The position numbers and the translations under genes are program-made. From the NCBI RefSeq assembly GCF_027924405.1, contig NZ_AP026978.1:5208001-5272000 (forward strand): a DNA stretch of 64,000 bases, written 5' to 3'. Positions 24,642-34,518 of the stretch are shown in pieces (position 1 is the first letter of the stretch; every line of letters starts with the position of its first letter). The notes below the pieces were generated by a model, which made no database searches, was not told the origin of the DNA, and was given only the letters and a program-made list of their open reading frames with translations. This DNA is from Nocardia sputorum. Its GTDB lineage: Bacteria > Actinomycetota > Actinomycetes > Mycobacteriales > Mycobacteriaceae.

Positions 24642-26888
24642 CTAACGACCGCGGCCTCCGCCTCCGCCCGCGCCTCCGCCGCCCGCCGACGAACCGCCGA
24701 CCGAGCCGGACCGGCCCCGCGACCCTCCGGACGACGAAGCCCCCGAGGAATTCCCGCCCGAATGATTACCCGCCGACGAGGCGCCCCCCGGACGCCCGCC
24801 CGATGCGGATCCACCGGACGAGGGTGACCCACCGGCCGACGAATTACCGGCTGCCCCCGCGGAGGACGACCCGTGCGTCGAAGAATTGCCGGTCGACCCA
24901 CCCGACGCCGAACCACCCGTAGACGAATTACCGTCCGACCCACTCGAAGACGAACCATCCGACGCCGAATCACCGGCTGACCCGCCCGACGACGAGCCGT
25001 GCGACGACGGATTGCCATTCGACCCGCCCGAGGAGGAGCCACCCGGCGAAGAATTGCCGGTCGCCCCACCCGAGGACGAACCGTGCGACGACGGATTGCC
25101 GGTCGACCCACCCGACGACGAACCGCCCGGCGAGTCATCGGACGCTCCGTTCGCGGCGGAGTCACTCGTCGAACCACTCGACGCGGTCCCACTACCGGCG
25201 CTACCGCCTGACGTTCCCCCGGCATCGCCGGACGAAGCGCCCCCGGCGTGCGCACCTCCCGAGGACGACGAACTCGCCCCGGAGGAGCTTCCCGGCTCCC
25301 CCGATCCGGCACCCGAGGAATCGGGCGTTCCGGTCGAGGAAGTGCCCGCAGCGCTTCCCGGCAGGGTCCCACCGGAAGCCGGGCCGGGTTCCGCAGGCGT
25401 CGATCCATTCTGCGGCACGGGAGCGTTCGGCCCCGGCGTTCCCGGCGCGGGCTGGCCGGGCGAGCCCGGAACCTGCCCCGGCAGCGGTAGACCAGGAGTC
25501 GAAGACTGCCCGGGAACGGGCGGCTGCGCGATGTCTCCGGGCACGGGACGCGGCGCGAACGGCAGCGGGTTCACGAAGTAGGCGGGATCGCCGTATCCCC
25601 GGTAGCGCAATCCGCCCGGCGCGCAACAGTTTCGCGGGTCACGATGCGAGCCGGACCGCGACTCCGCTACCGAAGGACCATAACCGGCGCTACGCGGAGC
25701 CGGTGTGATGAACCGGGTGTACGCGGAGGTCCGCTGCGCGAGAGCCGCCCGGCCCGCGTACCAGGCGCCGGGCGCGGACACCCAGGACCAGGCGTCGGCG
25801 AGTTGCTCGTCTCCTACGTCGACCAGCAGGCTGCCGGTCGGCGCGCCGAGCTCCGGCAGACGCTCGAGCAGCGGCGACAGTTCGGGAACCGTCGGGCCGC
25901 CGAAGACGGTGGCCGCCGACATCGCGACCGCGGAGACCACCGCCGCACTGGAGAACACTGCGACCCGAGGCGCGGTGGATCGGCCGTCCGATGCGCCGAG
26001 CGCCATGGTGCGTGCCGCCATGAGGGCGGCTCCAGCGGCGATCGTCTGGCCGGGGTCCGCCGAGATCACCAGGGGGCGGCCGAGTTCAGCGAGCGTCCGC
26101 GCCACCTCCGCGGGGCGCGACGCGCCGCCCACCAGCAGGACGCGGCTGATATCCGACAGGGTGACACCCGCCTCCCGCACACAGTCGCGGACCAGTTGCA
26201 GCGAGTCCTGCACATGTGCGGTGCGCAGCCCGTCGATGTCGACGATGGACGTCATCGACAGTCCCGCGGACGACACGCCGGGGGCGTACCGTGCGATCAT
26301 CGACCCCAGCGGCCTGCCGCCGAAGTCGTAGGACCGCCTCGGCTTTCCGATCATCGGATGGTTGTCCCAGTCCGGACCGACACGCACGATACTCACGTCG
26401 AGGCTGGTGCCCCCCAGGTCGTAGATCAAGACGAAGCCGGTTTCCAGCGGGCCCTGCTCGTGCTCCAGCCATTCCGCGGCCGCGACCGGTTCGGGCACCA
26501 GGAGCACGTCACCCGACCCGGATAGGTCCAACGCCTGCCGCAGCAGCGCCACCTGCTTGTCGGAATACATTGCGGGATACGTGGTCACGACGCCCGCTTC
26601 GGACGCGCCCGGCTGCGCCGCCCGCAGCTCGCCGACCACCGCGGCGACGAGATTGGCCGGTGACCAGATGCGGCCGCCGACGATCACCGCTTCCGGATCC
26701 CGGCCTAGGTCGGCGAAATCCGTGACCGCCATGTCGAATCGCGCAATCCCGCCCAAGCGCAGTCCACCCGCGCTGTCGAAGGTCACCGCGGTGCGCCGAG
26801 ACCGCACCGTCGGCCGTGGTAGATCCGCGCTGACCGAAGCCGCCACGGAGTTCACTGCACCGATGCTGAAACCCAGACCTGTCGTCAT
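24642..26888 (-). CDS. Hsp70-like protein with membrane segment and Ser/Gly repeat tail
   Basis: A 748-residue protein. Residues 1-300 have the actin/Hsp70 ATPase fold: second phosphate loop YDLGGTSLDVSI (156-167) and adenosine motif LLVGGASRPAEV (251-262). The first loop reads GFSIGAVNS, without the Asp of DnaK. There is no substrate-binding domain. A hydrophobic segment at 308-329 is probably transmembrane. A Pro-rich region (about 430-500) and a Ser/Gly/Asn-rich tail follow, with seven copies of a 14-residue repeat at 590-687. By helix topology the tail would be outside the cell; this is inferred. ATG at 26888. A shorter paralogue lies at 30971-32110. Function unknown. Confidence 0.85.
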   Translation of the reverse strand: MTTGLGFSIGAVNSVAASVSADLPRPTVRSRRTAVTFDSAGGLRLGGIARFDMAVTDFADLGRDPEAVIVGGRIWSPANLVAAVVGELRAAQPGASEAGVVTTYPAMYSDKQVALLRQALDLSGSGDVLLVPEPVAAAEWLEHEQGPLETGFVLIYDLGGTSLDVSIVRVGPDWDNHPMIGKPRRSYDFGGRPLGSMIARYAPGVSSAGLSMTSIVDIDGLRTAHVQDSLQLVRDCVREAGVTLSDISRVLLVGGASRPAEVARTLAELGRPLVISADPGQTIAAGAALMAARTMALGASDGRSTAPRVAVFSSAAVVSAVAMSAATVFGGPTVPELSPLLERLPELGAPTGSLLVDVGDEQLADAWSWVSAPGAWYAGRAALAQRTSAYTRFITPAPRSAGYGPSVAESRSGSHRDPRNCCAPGGLRYRGYGDPAYFVNPLPFAPRPVPGDIAQPPVPGQSSTPGLPLPGQVPGSPGQPAPGTPGPNAPVPQNGSTPAEPGPASGGTLPGSAAGTSSTGTPDSSGAGSGEPGSSSGASSSSSGGAHAGGASSGDAGGTSGGSAGSGTASSGSTSDSAANGASDDSPGGSSSGGSTGNPSSHGSSSGGATGNSSPGGSSSGGSNGNPSSHGSSSGGSAGDSASDGSSSSGSDGNSSTGGSASGGSTGNSSTHGSSSAGAAGNSSAGGSPSSGGSASGGRPGGASSAGNHSGGNSSGASSSGGSRGRSGSVGGSSAGGGGAGGGGGRGR
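24828..25121 (-). repeat. 42-nt minisatellite, seven copies, in the Hsp70-like gene
   Basis: Seven tandem units encode 14-residue repeats close to SSSGGSTGNPSSHG (residues 590-687). Units differ in a few positions, so the array is old or diverging. Changes in copy number would stay in frame. Confidence 0.8.
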
Positions 26889-27384
26889 TCGCTATCCCGT
26901 CAACGCACCGTGACCACGTCCATCACATGGCGTTCCCCTGTGGCCGCGGTCGTCTTCCAAACAGCCACCACAGGTTAGCTGTTTCGCGTCCACGCGTATG
27001 CGCAATTGATACGGATTGTTCGCCCGAAAGCCATTGTCGTCCGAAATGCCAGGTAGATGCGAGTCGATCGGACCGTCCAGCCGGCTCGACAGCGCGAATC
27101 AGTCTGCGATATCGGCCATTCCGCTATCACACAGCGATCTCGAAATCGCCGAGACAATCAGACTCCAGGCCGGTTTACCAAGCGAAACCACACCGCACGA
27201 CAGGCACCGACCGGTCGGTAACCGAATCTTTGCCCTCGTGCAGCACACCCCACTTCTCGGCCAAATTTATGACACATCAACTAGATGTCCGATATTCGCC
27301 AGCATCGCCGTGCGCCTCCGGCTTGACTCGACAGCGGGTCCCACCACGGAGGCGGGATCGCGAGAGCGGAAAGGGAATTCGACG
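26889..27384. other. Gene-free, AT-richer divergent region
   Basis: About 496 bp between the divergent Hsp70-like and SDR genes. The base composition is clearly less GC-rich than the surroundings (for example 27000-27170). I see no credible gene or strong palindrome; it presumably holds the two promoters. Confidence 0.5.
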
Positions 27385-28146
27385 ATGGCAACACGGTTCG
27401 CGGAGCAGGTCGTCCTGGTCACCGGCGCGACGTCGGGTGTCGGCAAAGCGGTGGCGCTGCGCGTCGCGAGCGAAGGCGCCGCGGTGGTGCTCGGCGCCCG
27501 GGGCAAGGACGCGGGCGAGCAGGTGGCCGCCGACATCCGCGCGGCAGGCGGGCGGGCGCTGTTCGTGCCGACCGATGTCACAGTGGAGCAGGACGTGGCC
27601 CGGCTGACCGACGCCGCGCTGACCGAATACGGCCGCTTGGACGCGGCGTTCAACAACGCGGGCGCGGTGTGCGCCTTCGGTCCGGTCGCGGACATCGACG
27701 AGGCGGGGTGGCGCGCCGATCTGGAACTCAACCTCACCAGTGTGTTCTACGGCTTGCGGCATCAGGTGCCCGCGCTGGCGGCCTCCGGCGGCGGCGCGAT
27801 TCTGAACAACGCGTCGAATCTCGGTGTGGTCGGCATGGGTTCGGTGGCGCCGTACGTCGCCGCCAAGCACGGGGTGGTCGGCTTGACCCGTGCCGTGGCG
27901 CTCGAGGCCGCAGATCAGGGTGTGCGGGTGAACGCATTGGTATCAGGTGCGGTCGATACCCCGGCGTTCCGGAATTCCATGGGCGCGACGCCCGAAGGAG
28001 AGGCGGCCATCGCGGCGCTGCACCCGGTGGGCCGCATCGCGACACCGGAGGAGATCGCCTCGTTCTGCGCTTATCTGCTCAGCGGTGAAGCCAGTTTCGT
28101 CACCGGCGCAGCCCTCGCCATCGATGGCGGTTTCACCGCACGGTGA
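27385..28146 (+). CDS. Short-chain dehydrogenase/reductase
   Basis: Classical SDR of 253 residues. Cofactor motif TGATSGVG at 13-20, NNAG at 90-93 and catalytic Ser144, Tyr157, Lys161 with normal spacing; C-terminal LAIDGGFTA. The acidic or basic residue after the glycine motif is not decisive, so NAD or NADP use is open. ATG at 27385 has a GGAAAGGGA site; earlier frame starts from 27016 are not family-like. Substrate unknown. Confidence 0.9.
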   Translation: MATRFAEQVVLVTGATSGVGKAVALRVASEGAAVVLGARGKDAGEQVAADIRAAGGRALFVPTDVTVEQDVARLTDAALTEYGRLDAAFNNAGAVCAFGPVADIDEAGWRADLELNLTSVFYGLRHQVPALAASGGGAILNNASNLGVVGMGSVAPYVAAKHGVVGLTRAVALEAADQGVRVNALVSGAVDTPAFRNSMGATPEGEAAIAALHPVGRIATPEEIASFCAYLLSGEASFVTGAALAIDGGFTAR

Positions 28147-28160
28147 CCCCGCACATGGAA

Positions 28161-28201
28161 CCGCCTCGAGATACCGGCGCGGCCGGGGTATCTCGAGGCG
28201 G
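28161..28201. terminator. 15-bp perfect hairpin between convergent SDR and fprB-like genes
   Basis: Arms 28161-28175 (CCGCCTCGAGATACC) and 28187-28201 pair perfectly with an 11-base loop. It lies between two convergent stops, so it can act on both strands. No T-tract follows. Confidence 0.7.
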
Positions 28202-28207
28202 GGTCCG

Positions 28208-29794
28208 TCAGGTGCGAGCCAGCAAGCGGCGGACTCGGCCGGGGCGGGCTCCCACCGCTCCCCCGGCGCGGACCGCGGGCTGGCGCAGCCGCACCAGCCG
28301 ATCGAATTCCGCGGCGGACCCGGCGGGTTCGGGCAGGCGACCCGCGTTGAAGTCCGCGGCCAGCTGCCGCACCGTCTCCTGCGCACAGGACTTGTTGGTG
28401 CCGATGAAGCCGGTGGGCCCGCGCTTGATCCAGCCGGTCACATACGTCCCGGTGACCACGGCGCCGCCTGGATGTTCCAGCACCCGGCCCTCCTCGTTGG
28501 GGATCACCGCGGCCTGCTCGTCGAAGGGCAAGCCCGGCACCGCGACGCCGCGGTAACCGACCGAGGTGAGCACCAAGCCCGCGTCCAGCCGGTCGGTCCG
28601 CCCCGTCGCGACGGCGCGGACGCCGCCGTCCGGACCGGTGACCAGCTCGGTGCGGCCGACCTCGAGGCCGGTCACCCGATCGGTGCCGAGGATCTCGGTG
28701 GGAGCGGACAGATAGCGGAACACGATGCGCTTGCGTTCGCCCACCGGCCGGCTGCGCACGCTGTGCAGCAGCCGCAGCTTCTGTTCGACATGGAAAGGCA
28801 GTTCCGCGCCGAGTTCGGGCAGTTCGCCCTCGACCACGACATCCACATCGCAGCCGAGCAGGCCGACGAATTCCGGCACGGTGAAAGCGGATTCGAGCGG
28901 GCCGCGCCGGCCGAGCACGACCACTTCCTCGATCTTGCTCTCGCGCAGCGCCCGCAAGGCGTAGGGCGCGATGTCGGTACCGGCCAGCGTCGCGGGGTCA
29001 CTGGTCAGCACGCGCGCGACGTCGAGGGCGACATTGCCGTTGCCGACGATCACGGCACGCCGGGCGGACAGGTCGAATACCCGGTCGGCGTAATCGGGGT
29101 GACCGTTGTACCAGGCCACGAAATCGGTGGCCGACACGGTGCCCGCCAGACCCTCGCCCGGGATGCCGAGTTTGCGATCCGACGACGCGCCGACCGCGTA
29201 GATCACGGCGTGGAAATGGTCGAGCAGTTCGGCGTGCGAAACATGCGCGCCGACATCGACGTTCAAGTACGAACCGAACCCCGGCTGCGCCGAGATGACG
29301 TCGAACAGCTCGCCGACCTTGCGGGTCTTGTCGTGGTCCGGGGCGACGCCGTGCCTGGCCAGCCCGTAGGGCACCGGCAGCCGGTCGAATACCGTCACCG
29401 ACACGTCGGGCTGGGTCAGCAATTCGTCGGCGGCGTACATCGCCGACGGACCCGATCCCACGATCGCCACCCGCAGCGGCGTGCGCTCGGTGTGGATCCG
29501 TGCCGCGGGCACCGGTCGCGCCAGCAGGGGGCGCGGCCGCGCCTGCCGGTAGAAATCGGCGTTGATCTCGATGAACGGCTTCTGCTCAGCGGTCAGCTTC
29601 TGCGCTGACACGATGGCGTCGACCGGGCACGCGGTGGCGCAGGCGCCGCAGTCCACGCACGCCCGCGGGTCGACGTACAGCATCTCCGCCGTCCGGAAGT
29701 CCGGTTCGTCGGGCGTGGGATGGATGCAGTTGACCGGGCAGGCGTACACGCAGGACGCGTCGCTGCAACAGGATTGGGTGACGACGTACGGCAT
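28208..29794 (-). CDS. fprB: Ferredoxin fused to ferredoxin-NADP reductase (FprB-like)
   Basis: A 528-residue two-domain redox protein. Residues 1-70 form a 7Fe-type ferredoxin: CCSDASCVYACPVNC and then C46-x2-C49-x2-C52-x3-C56P. Residues 105-528 are an adrenodoxin-reductase-like flavoprotein with FAD motif GSGPSAM (113-119), DRLPVPYGLARHGVAPDH and NADPH motif GNGNVALDVAR. It transfers electrons from NADPH to iron-sulfur carriers. It starts 5 bp after the diiron oxygenase stop, and M. tuberculosis keeps the same pair (Rv0885, fprB), so it is the likely electron donor of that oxygenase. ATG at 29794. Confidence 0.92.
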   Translation of the reverse strand: MPYVVTQSCCSDASCVYACPVNCIHPTPDEPDFRTAEMLYVDPRACVDCGACATACPVDAIVSAQKLTAEQKPFIEINADFYRQARPRPLLARPVPAARIHTERTPLRVAIVGSGPSAMYAADELLTQPDVSVTVFDRLPVPYGLARHGVAPDHDKTRKVGELFDVISAQPGFGSYLNVDVGAHVSHAELLDHFHAVIYAVGASSDRKLGIPGEGLAGTVSATDFVAWYNGHPDYADRVFDLSARRAVIVGNGNVALDVARVLTSDPATLAGTDIAPYALRALRESKIEEVVVLGRRGPLESAFTVPEFVGLLGCDVDVVVEGELPELGAELPFHVEQKLRLLHSVRSRPVGERKRIVFRYLSAPTEILGTDRVTGLEVGRTELVTGPDGGVRAVATGRTDRLDAGLVLTSVGYRGVAVPGLPFDEQAAVIPNEEGRVLEHPGGAVVTGTYVTGWIKRGPTGFIGTNKSCAQETVRQLAADFNAGRLPEPAGSAAEFDRLVRLRQPAVRAGGAVGARPGRVRRLLART

Positions 29795-29799
29795 ACGAC

Positions 29800-30807
29800 T
29801 CAGGCGACCTTGCTCACGGCGCGCAGCGGCTCGGACCGGTACCGGGTGCTCGGACCGTCGATCCCCAGCGCCTTCCAGACGGCCTTGGCGACCGGGTTCA
29901 TCAGCCCGATGTCCTTGGCCAGGGCGCGCACGTCGCAGAAGTAGTCGCTGAAGACCTGCTTGGCCTCCTTCGAGCCGTAGAACAGCTCCTTGCGGACCTT
30001 TTCCGGGATATCGAACTCGGTGAAGAACGACCGCGGCGGCGTGACGATCGCGCGGCCGAGGATCCACATGACGATCGGCATGGCCAGCGACAGGATGAAC
30101 TTCTGCGCGGGCTTGGCCTCCGGCACATGGTTCTTCAGGAACTCGTGCGCGAAGGAGATGTGCCGCGCCTCTTCCGCGACGTGAATGGCCATCACGCCGC
30201 GCATGATCGGGTGCACCTCTTCGCCGGAGCGCAGGATCTGCTTCTGGATGTGGTCGATCGGCTCCTCACCGGCCAGCACGGCCATGAAGAACAGGTTCGG
30301 GAACCAGGCGGCCACCGGCGCGCCCAGGTACTTGAACTTGCTGACCAGCGGGCCCATGCCGGGCACGTCCAGCCCGATCCGGTTGACCATTTCCTGGAAC
30401 ATCAGGGTGTGGTTGTGCTCCTCGATCATCTCGTGGGAGCAGTACCGGAACTCCGGCGAGCCGTTGGGCAGCCCGAAGTTGTGGATGACCATGCCGCTGA
30501 TCAGGATCGACTCGAATTGCAGGCCGACCTTGGCGATGTTCGCCTGCCGGTACTTGCCGACCGCGATCTTCTGTTCCTTGCTCAGCGCCTGGTACCAGGG
30601 GTGGCGGGCCACGGTGTCGGCGGACACGGGCAGGATCCAGCGCTCCTCACCGGCGTCGGCGGCGAAGTCGGGGTTGTCCCAGTCGATGTCCTCGAAGGGA
30701 TCGAAATGCTTGTTGACCGATCCCTCGGAGAGCAGCAGCAGCTTGGCGGCGTACTCCTGCGCCTTCTCCAGATCAGGATCGACGGCTGGTGTCACGGCTG
30801 CGGACAT
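29800..30807 (-). CDS. AurF-type diiron oxygenase
   Basis: A 335-residue member of the AurF (p-aminobenzoate N-oxygenase) family. Ligand-type Glu and His lie in FRYCSHEMIEEHNHTLMFQE, EEPIDHIQ and HVAEEARHISFAHEF. The substrate is not known, and the mycobacterial relative (Rv0885) is uncharacterised as far as I recall. ATG at 30807 is preferred to GTG at 30816: the site GAGAGG is 11 bases before the ATG but only 2 before the GTG. Operon with the ferredoxin/reductase gene. Confidence 0.87.
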   Translation of the reverse strand: MSAAVTPAVDPDLEKAQEYAAKLLLLSEGSVNKHFDPFEDIDWDNPDFAADAGEERWILPVSADTVARHPWYQALSKEQKIAVGKYRQANIAKVGLQFESILISGMVIHNFGLPNGSPEFRYCSHEMIEEHNHTLMFQEMVNRIGLDVPGMGPLVSKFKYLGAPVAAWFPNLFFMAVLAGEEPIDHIQKQILRSGEEVHPIMRGVMAIHVAEEARHISFAHEFLKNHVPEAKPAQKFILSLAMPIVMWILGRAIVTPPRSFFTEFDIPEKVRKELFYGSKEAKQVFSDYFCDVRALAKDIGLMNPVAKAVWKALGIDGPSTRYRSEPLRAVSKVA

Positions 30808-30970
30808 CGTCGTCACTGCCTCTCGTCGATGGAACCGTTTAACTGTATCCCATAGTTACACCAACGGAGAGTCACGTCAACCCAGCAGTTGCTAGGGCCG
30901 TCCGGCGATGCGCGCCCTCATCACGCGCACCGCCGGACGGCCCCTGTTCATCGCAGCCCTGACCGGGCGC

Positions 30971-32110
30971 CTAACTCACCAGCACCCCGTCACCGGCCGC
31001 CAGGATCGAAGTTCCGAGACCGAACACCGCCGACATGCTCGTCACGACAACCGCCCGGCCCAACCGGCGCCGGGTCCGGCGCGACAGCATCAGGGCGCGT
31101 GTCGTGGCACGGCGCCGTACGCGGCGGCGCCTGGCCCGACGCTGCTCGGCCACCGCTTCCGCCACGAGCGCCGCCCTCCGGCCGATGATCGCGGCGCCGT
31201 CGGCGGTGGTCCGCTCGGGATCCGCGGCAGCGATCACCGGCCTGGCCAGTTCCGCGGCGAGCACCTCGGCCACCTCCGCCGGGCGCGCCGCCCCGCCGAC
31301 CACCAGGACCCGGTCGACGTCGGCCATGGTGACATCCGCGACGCGCAGGCAGCGGTAGACGAGTTCGAGCGACGCCCGGACATGCCGGACGCGCAGTTCT
31401 CCGGCGAGCGTGTCGGCGACGGACTCGGACACCGAGGACGAGGACAGACCCTGCCCGGCATGCTCGGCGATCAACGCGCCGAACGCGCGCCCACCGAATT
31501 CCGTCGAACGCAACGAGACGCCGACGATCGGATTGCTCGGACATCCCGCGCCCACCCGGACCAAGGTGACGTCCAGCCCCGCGCCGCCGAGATCGTAGAC
31601 CAGGGTGAGCCCCGGCATCAGCGGACCGCGGTCGGCTTCCAGCCAGGCCGCCGCCGCGACGGGTTCGGCGACCAGCGCGGCCTGCGTGAGGTGGACGCCG
31701 TCGAGTGCCGCGCGCAACGCGTCCACCTGCTCGTCGGCGTAGCGGGCGGGGTAGGTCACCGCGATGCCGAGCCCGGCGTCGTGGCCCGCCTGGTCCTGCA
31801 GCACCTCGTCGATCAGGCACTTGGCCACGGTGGCGACGAGGTCGGCCGGCGCGAGTGCGCGATTGCCTACCCGTGCCCACGTACTGGAACGCTGCGTGAG
31901 GTCGGCGAATTCGGTGACCGCGCGGCCGTGCCGGGGAATCATGCCGACCCGGGCGACGCCGGTGCTGTCGAAGGTCAGCGTGGTGCGGCGCGTGATTGTC
32001 TGCGCCCGCTGCGTTTTGCGTCGCCCCGGCGGAGCCTTGGCCGAACCTTCCTCCGCCAGAACGGAAACCGTGTTCACCGTACCGATGCTCAACCCGAGAC
32101 CAACCGCCAT
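30971..32110 (-). CDS. Hsp70-like protein, short paralogue
   Basis: A 379-residue Hsp70/actin-fold protein. It matches the N-terminal 330 residues of the gene at 24642-26888: start GLSIGTVNTV, second phosphate loop YDLGGAGLDVTLV and adenosine motif LVVGGAARPAEV. The catalytic Asp of the first loop is also missing, so ATP hydrolysis may be weak or absent. Arg-rich linker [11 protein letters not shown] precedes a C-terminal hydrophobic segment (about 350-370) that probably anchors it; there is no repeat tail. ATG at 32110. Function unknown. Confidence 0.84.
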   Translation of the reverse strand: MAVGLGLSIGTVNTVSVLAEEGSAKAPPGRRKTQRAQTITRRTTLTFDSTGVARVGMIPRHGRAVTEFADLTQRSSTWARVGNRALAPADLVATVAKCLIDEVLQDQAGHDAGLGIAVTYPARYADEQVDALRAALDGVHLTQAALVAEPVAAAAWLEADRGPLMPGLTLVYDLGGAGLDVTLVRVGAGCPSNPIVGVSLRSTEFGGRAFGALIAEHAGQGLSSSSVSESVADTLAGELRVRHVRASLELVYRCLRVADVTMADVDRVLVVGGAARPAEVAEVLAAELARPVIAAADPERTTADGAAIIGRRAALVAEAVAEQRRARRRRVRRRATTRALMLSRRTRRRLGRAVVVTSMSAVFGLGTSILAAGDGVLVS

Positions 32111-32652
32111 CGCAATCCACCCGATCGCCGTGCCGATTTGCTTCGAACGCGTTTAGGCAACCACTCCGCGATCTTCGTGCCAAGTCCGGACACCCGATTG
32201 TCCGCAAGCCGCCTGTGCCGCACCGCACCGTTTCCGCGATCTTCGGCGCGCTCACCTGGCCGAGCAGCGTTGCACATGCCGTCCAGTCGGGTTTCCTTGC
32301 GACACGCGAGGATCGATCGTGCCCGGTGGAGGTTTGCCGGGTTCCGGCTGTCGCGGGAGACCTCACCCATCCATAGCGCTCCACATGCGGAGACTCCCCT
32401 TGGCCAGACTCCACTGAGCGGTGCCGATGATTTGCCGATCGGCATCGAACGCCGGACCGACGGCAACCACGGACACCAGCATCGCCTGCCGAGCCCGGCA
32501 CGATCGTCCCTGCGGCTGCCACATCGCCGCCCCGGACGGCAACCGCACCGCAGCTCCGGCACAGACCGTCGCCACCCCGAATGCCGACGAGCGCAGCAAC
32601 CTTTCAGCGCCGCGCTCCTCGCACACCAGGACGCGGTTACCGCGCCGAACGC
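32111..32652. other. Gene-poor stretch; one weak 87-codon frame
   Basis: 542 bp with no confident gene. A minus-strand frame at 32363-32626 (87 residues) has moderate third-position GC and a hydrophobic MLVSVVAVGPAFD core, but lower codon bias than neighbours and no clear ribosome site. Confidence 0.4.
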
Positions 32653-33648
32653 CTAGTGGGCGGGGAGCTCGGGGATCCGGGTGGCGCGGACGTACACCGT
32701 CTCACCGTCCGACAGCCGCAGCGCTTCGGCGTCACCGCGGGTCACCTGCGCGGCGAACAGGTCGCCGGTGGCCGCATTGCGCAACTCCACGCGCACCTCG
32801 AAGCCGAGGTGCACCACGCGCTCGACCGTCGCCCTGGTGACACCCGCGGACTCCGCGGTGCCCTCGTGCTCGGCGAGCGCCATGCCGGGATCACGGCCGA
32901 CGCGAATGTCGTGCGGACGCACCAGATGTCCGTTGAGCCGGGCCACCGCGCCGAGGAACGACATGACGAACTCGTTGGCCGGCCGGTCGTACACGTCCTC
33001 CGGAGTGCCGATCTGCTCGATGCGGCCCTTGTTCATCACCGCGATCCGGTCGGCGACGTCCAGCGCCTCCTCCTGGTCGTGGGTGACCAGCACGGTGGTC
33101 ACGTGGACCTCTTCGTGCAGCCGGCGCAGCCAGGTCCGCAGATCGGCACGGACTTTGGCGTCCAGCGCGCCGAACGGTTCGTCCAGCAGCAGCACCTGCG
33201 GATCGACGGCGAGCGCGCGGGCCAGCGCCATGCGCTGGCGCTGACCACCCGACAGCTGGGCCGGGTAGCGATGCTGGAAGCCGTCCAATCCCACGATGCC
33301 GAGCAATTCGTCGACGCGCTTGCTGATCTCGCTCTTCGGGCGCTTGCGGATCTTCAGCCCGAACGCCACGTTGTCGCGCACGGTCATGTGCTTGAACGCC
33401 GCGTAGTGCTGGAACACGAAGCCGATGTCGCGCTTCTGCGGCGGCACCCGGGTGACATCGCGTCCCGCGATGCTGACCACGCCGGAGTCCAGCGACTCCA
33501 GTCCGGCGATCGAGCGCAGCAGCGTCGACTTGCCCGAGCCCGACGGGCCGAGCAGCGCGGTGAGCTCGCCGGAGGGAATGTCGATGGTCACGTCATCGAG
33601 GGCCGCGAACGTGCCGTAGTTCTTGTTCGCGTTGGTCACGGTGATCAC
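32653..33648 (-). CDS. cysA: Sulfate/thiosulfate ABC transporter ATPase
   Basis: Cytosolic ATPase of the sulfate importer. Walker [11 protein letters not shown]-loop FQHYAAF, signature [15 protein letters not shown], Walker [12 protein letters not shown] and switch His in VTHDQEEA; a short TOBE-like end binds regulators ([11 protein letters not shown]). 331 residues. GTG at 33648 overlaps the cysW stop by four bases (GTGA). It is the last gene of subI-cysT-cysW-cysA, the order of M. tuberculosis. Expected to be induced by sulfur limitation, but no operator was identified. Confidence 0.95.
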   Translation of the reverse strand: MITVTNANKNYGTFAALDDVTIDIPSGELTALLGPSGSGKSTLLRSIAGLESLDSGVVSIAGRDVTRVPPQKRDIGFVFQHYAAFKHMTVRDNVAFGLKIRKRPKSEISKRVDELLGIVGLDGFQHRYPAQLSGGQRQRMALARALAVDPQVLLLDEPFGALDAKVRADLRTWLRRLHEEVHVTTVLVTHDQEEALDVADRIAVMNKGRIEQIGTPEDVYDRPANEFVMSFLGAVARLNGHLVRPHDIRVGRDPGMALAEHEGTAESAGVTRATVERVVHLGFEVRVELRNAATGDLFAAQVTRGDAEALRLSDGETVYVRATRIPELPAH

Positions 33649-34451
33649 TTTGCGCCCCGCTTACGTTCGAGGATGGTCATCAGCAGAAGGGTGACGAGGG
33701 CGATGCCCATCAGCAAGGTCGCGGCGGAGTAGGCGCCGAAGGTGTTGTGGTCGTTGATGTACCGGCCGTGCACGAGCAGCGTCAGCGTCTGCGACTTGCC
33801 CGGCAGCGCGCTGGACACCATGATCACCGCCCCGAACTCGCCGAGTGCGCGGGCCACGGTGAGCACCACGCCGTAGGTCAGGCCCCACCGGATCGCGGGC
33901 AGCGTGATCCGCCAGAACGTCTGCCATTTCGACGCGCCCAGAGTGGCCGCGGCCTGCTCCTGGTCGTCGCCGATCTCGTGCAGCACCGGTTCGACCTCGC
34001 GCACCACGAACGGCAGCGTGACGAAGATGGTGGCGATCACCATGCCCGGCAGGTTGAAGATGACCTTGAAGCCCCACTCTTCCAGGCCGCCGAACCAGCC
34101 GCCCGCGCCCCAGAGCAGGATCAGCGACACGCCGACCACCACGGGCGAGACCGCGAACGGCAGGTCCACGATGCCCTGAACCAGGTTGCGGCCCGGGAAC
34201 TTCCCACGGACCAGCGCGAGCGCCGTCACGATGCCGAAGACCACGTTCACCGGCACGGTGATCGCCACGATCAGCAGCGACAGCTGGAACGCCGAGATAG
34301 CCGCGGGCGTCGTGATCGAGTCGGCGAACGCGCCGACGCCGCGCTCGAAGGTGCGCCAGAGGATGATGATCAGCGGCAGGACCAGCAGCACGAACAGATA
34401 GCCGAGCGCCACCGTTCGCAACGAGATACGGGTCAGCGGATGCAGTTTCAT
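33645..34451 (-). CDS. cysW: Sulfate ABC transporter permease CysW
   Basis: Integral membrane permease with about six helices, 268 residues. The EAA-like cytoplasmic loop that docks CysA is [29 protein letters not shown] at 34451 begins about 67 bp after the cysT stop; the end overlaps cysA. Partner of CysT in the heterodimeric channel. Confidence 0.93.
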   Translation of the reverse strand: MKLHPLTRISLRTVALGYLFVLLVLPLIIILWRTFERGVGAFADSITTPAAISAFQLSLLIVAITVPVNVVFGIVTALALVRGKFPGRNLVQGIVDLPFAVSPVVVGVSLILLWGAGGWFGGLEEWGFKVIFNLPGMVIATIFVTLPFVVREVEPVLHEIGDDQEQAAATLGASKWQTFWRITLPAIRWGLTYGVVLTVARALGEFGAVIMVSSALPGKSQTLTLLVHGRYINDHNTFGAYSAATLLMGIALVTLLLMTILERKRGAK

Positions 34452-34518
34452 CGCGCCCGCTCCGTCCCGCGAGTATTTCCGCGCCCCGGCGACGCCGGGC
34501 GCTGTGCGCGATCGTGTC

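Noticed and set aside
32363-32626. 87-codon minus frame between the Hsp70-like gene and cysA
   Set aside because: Moderate codon bias, no ribosome site, no recognised family; kept only as a note.
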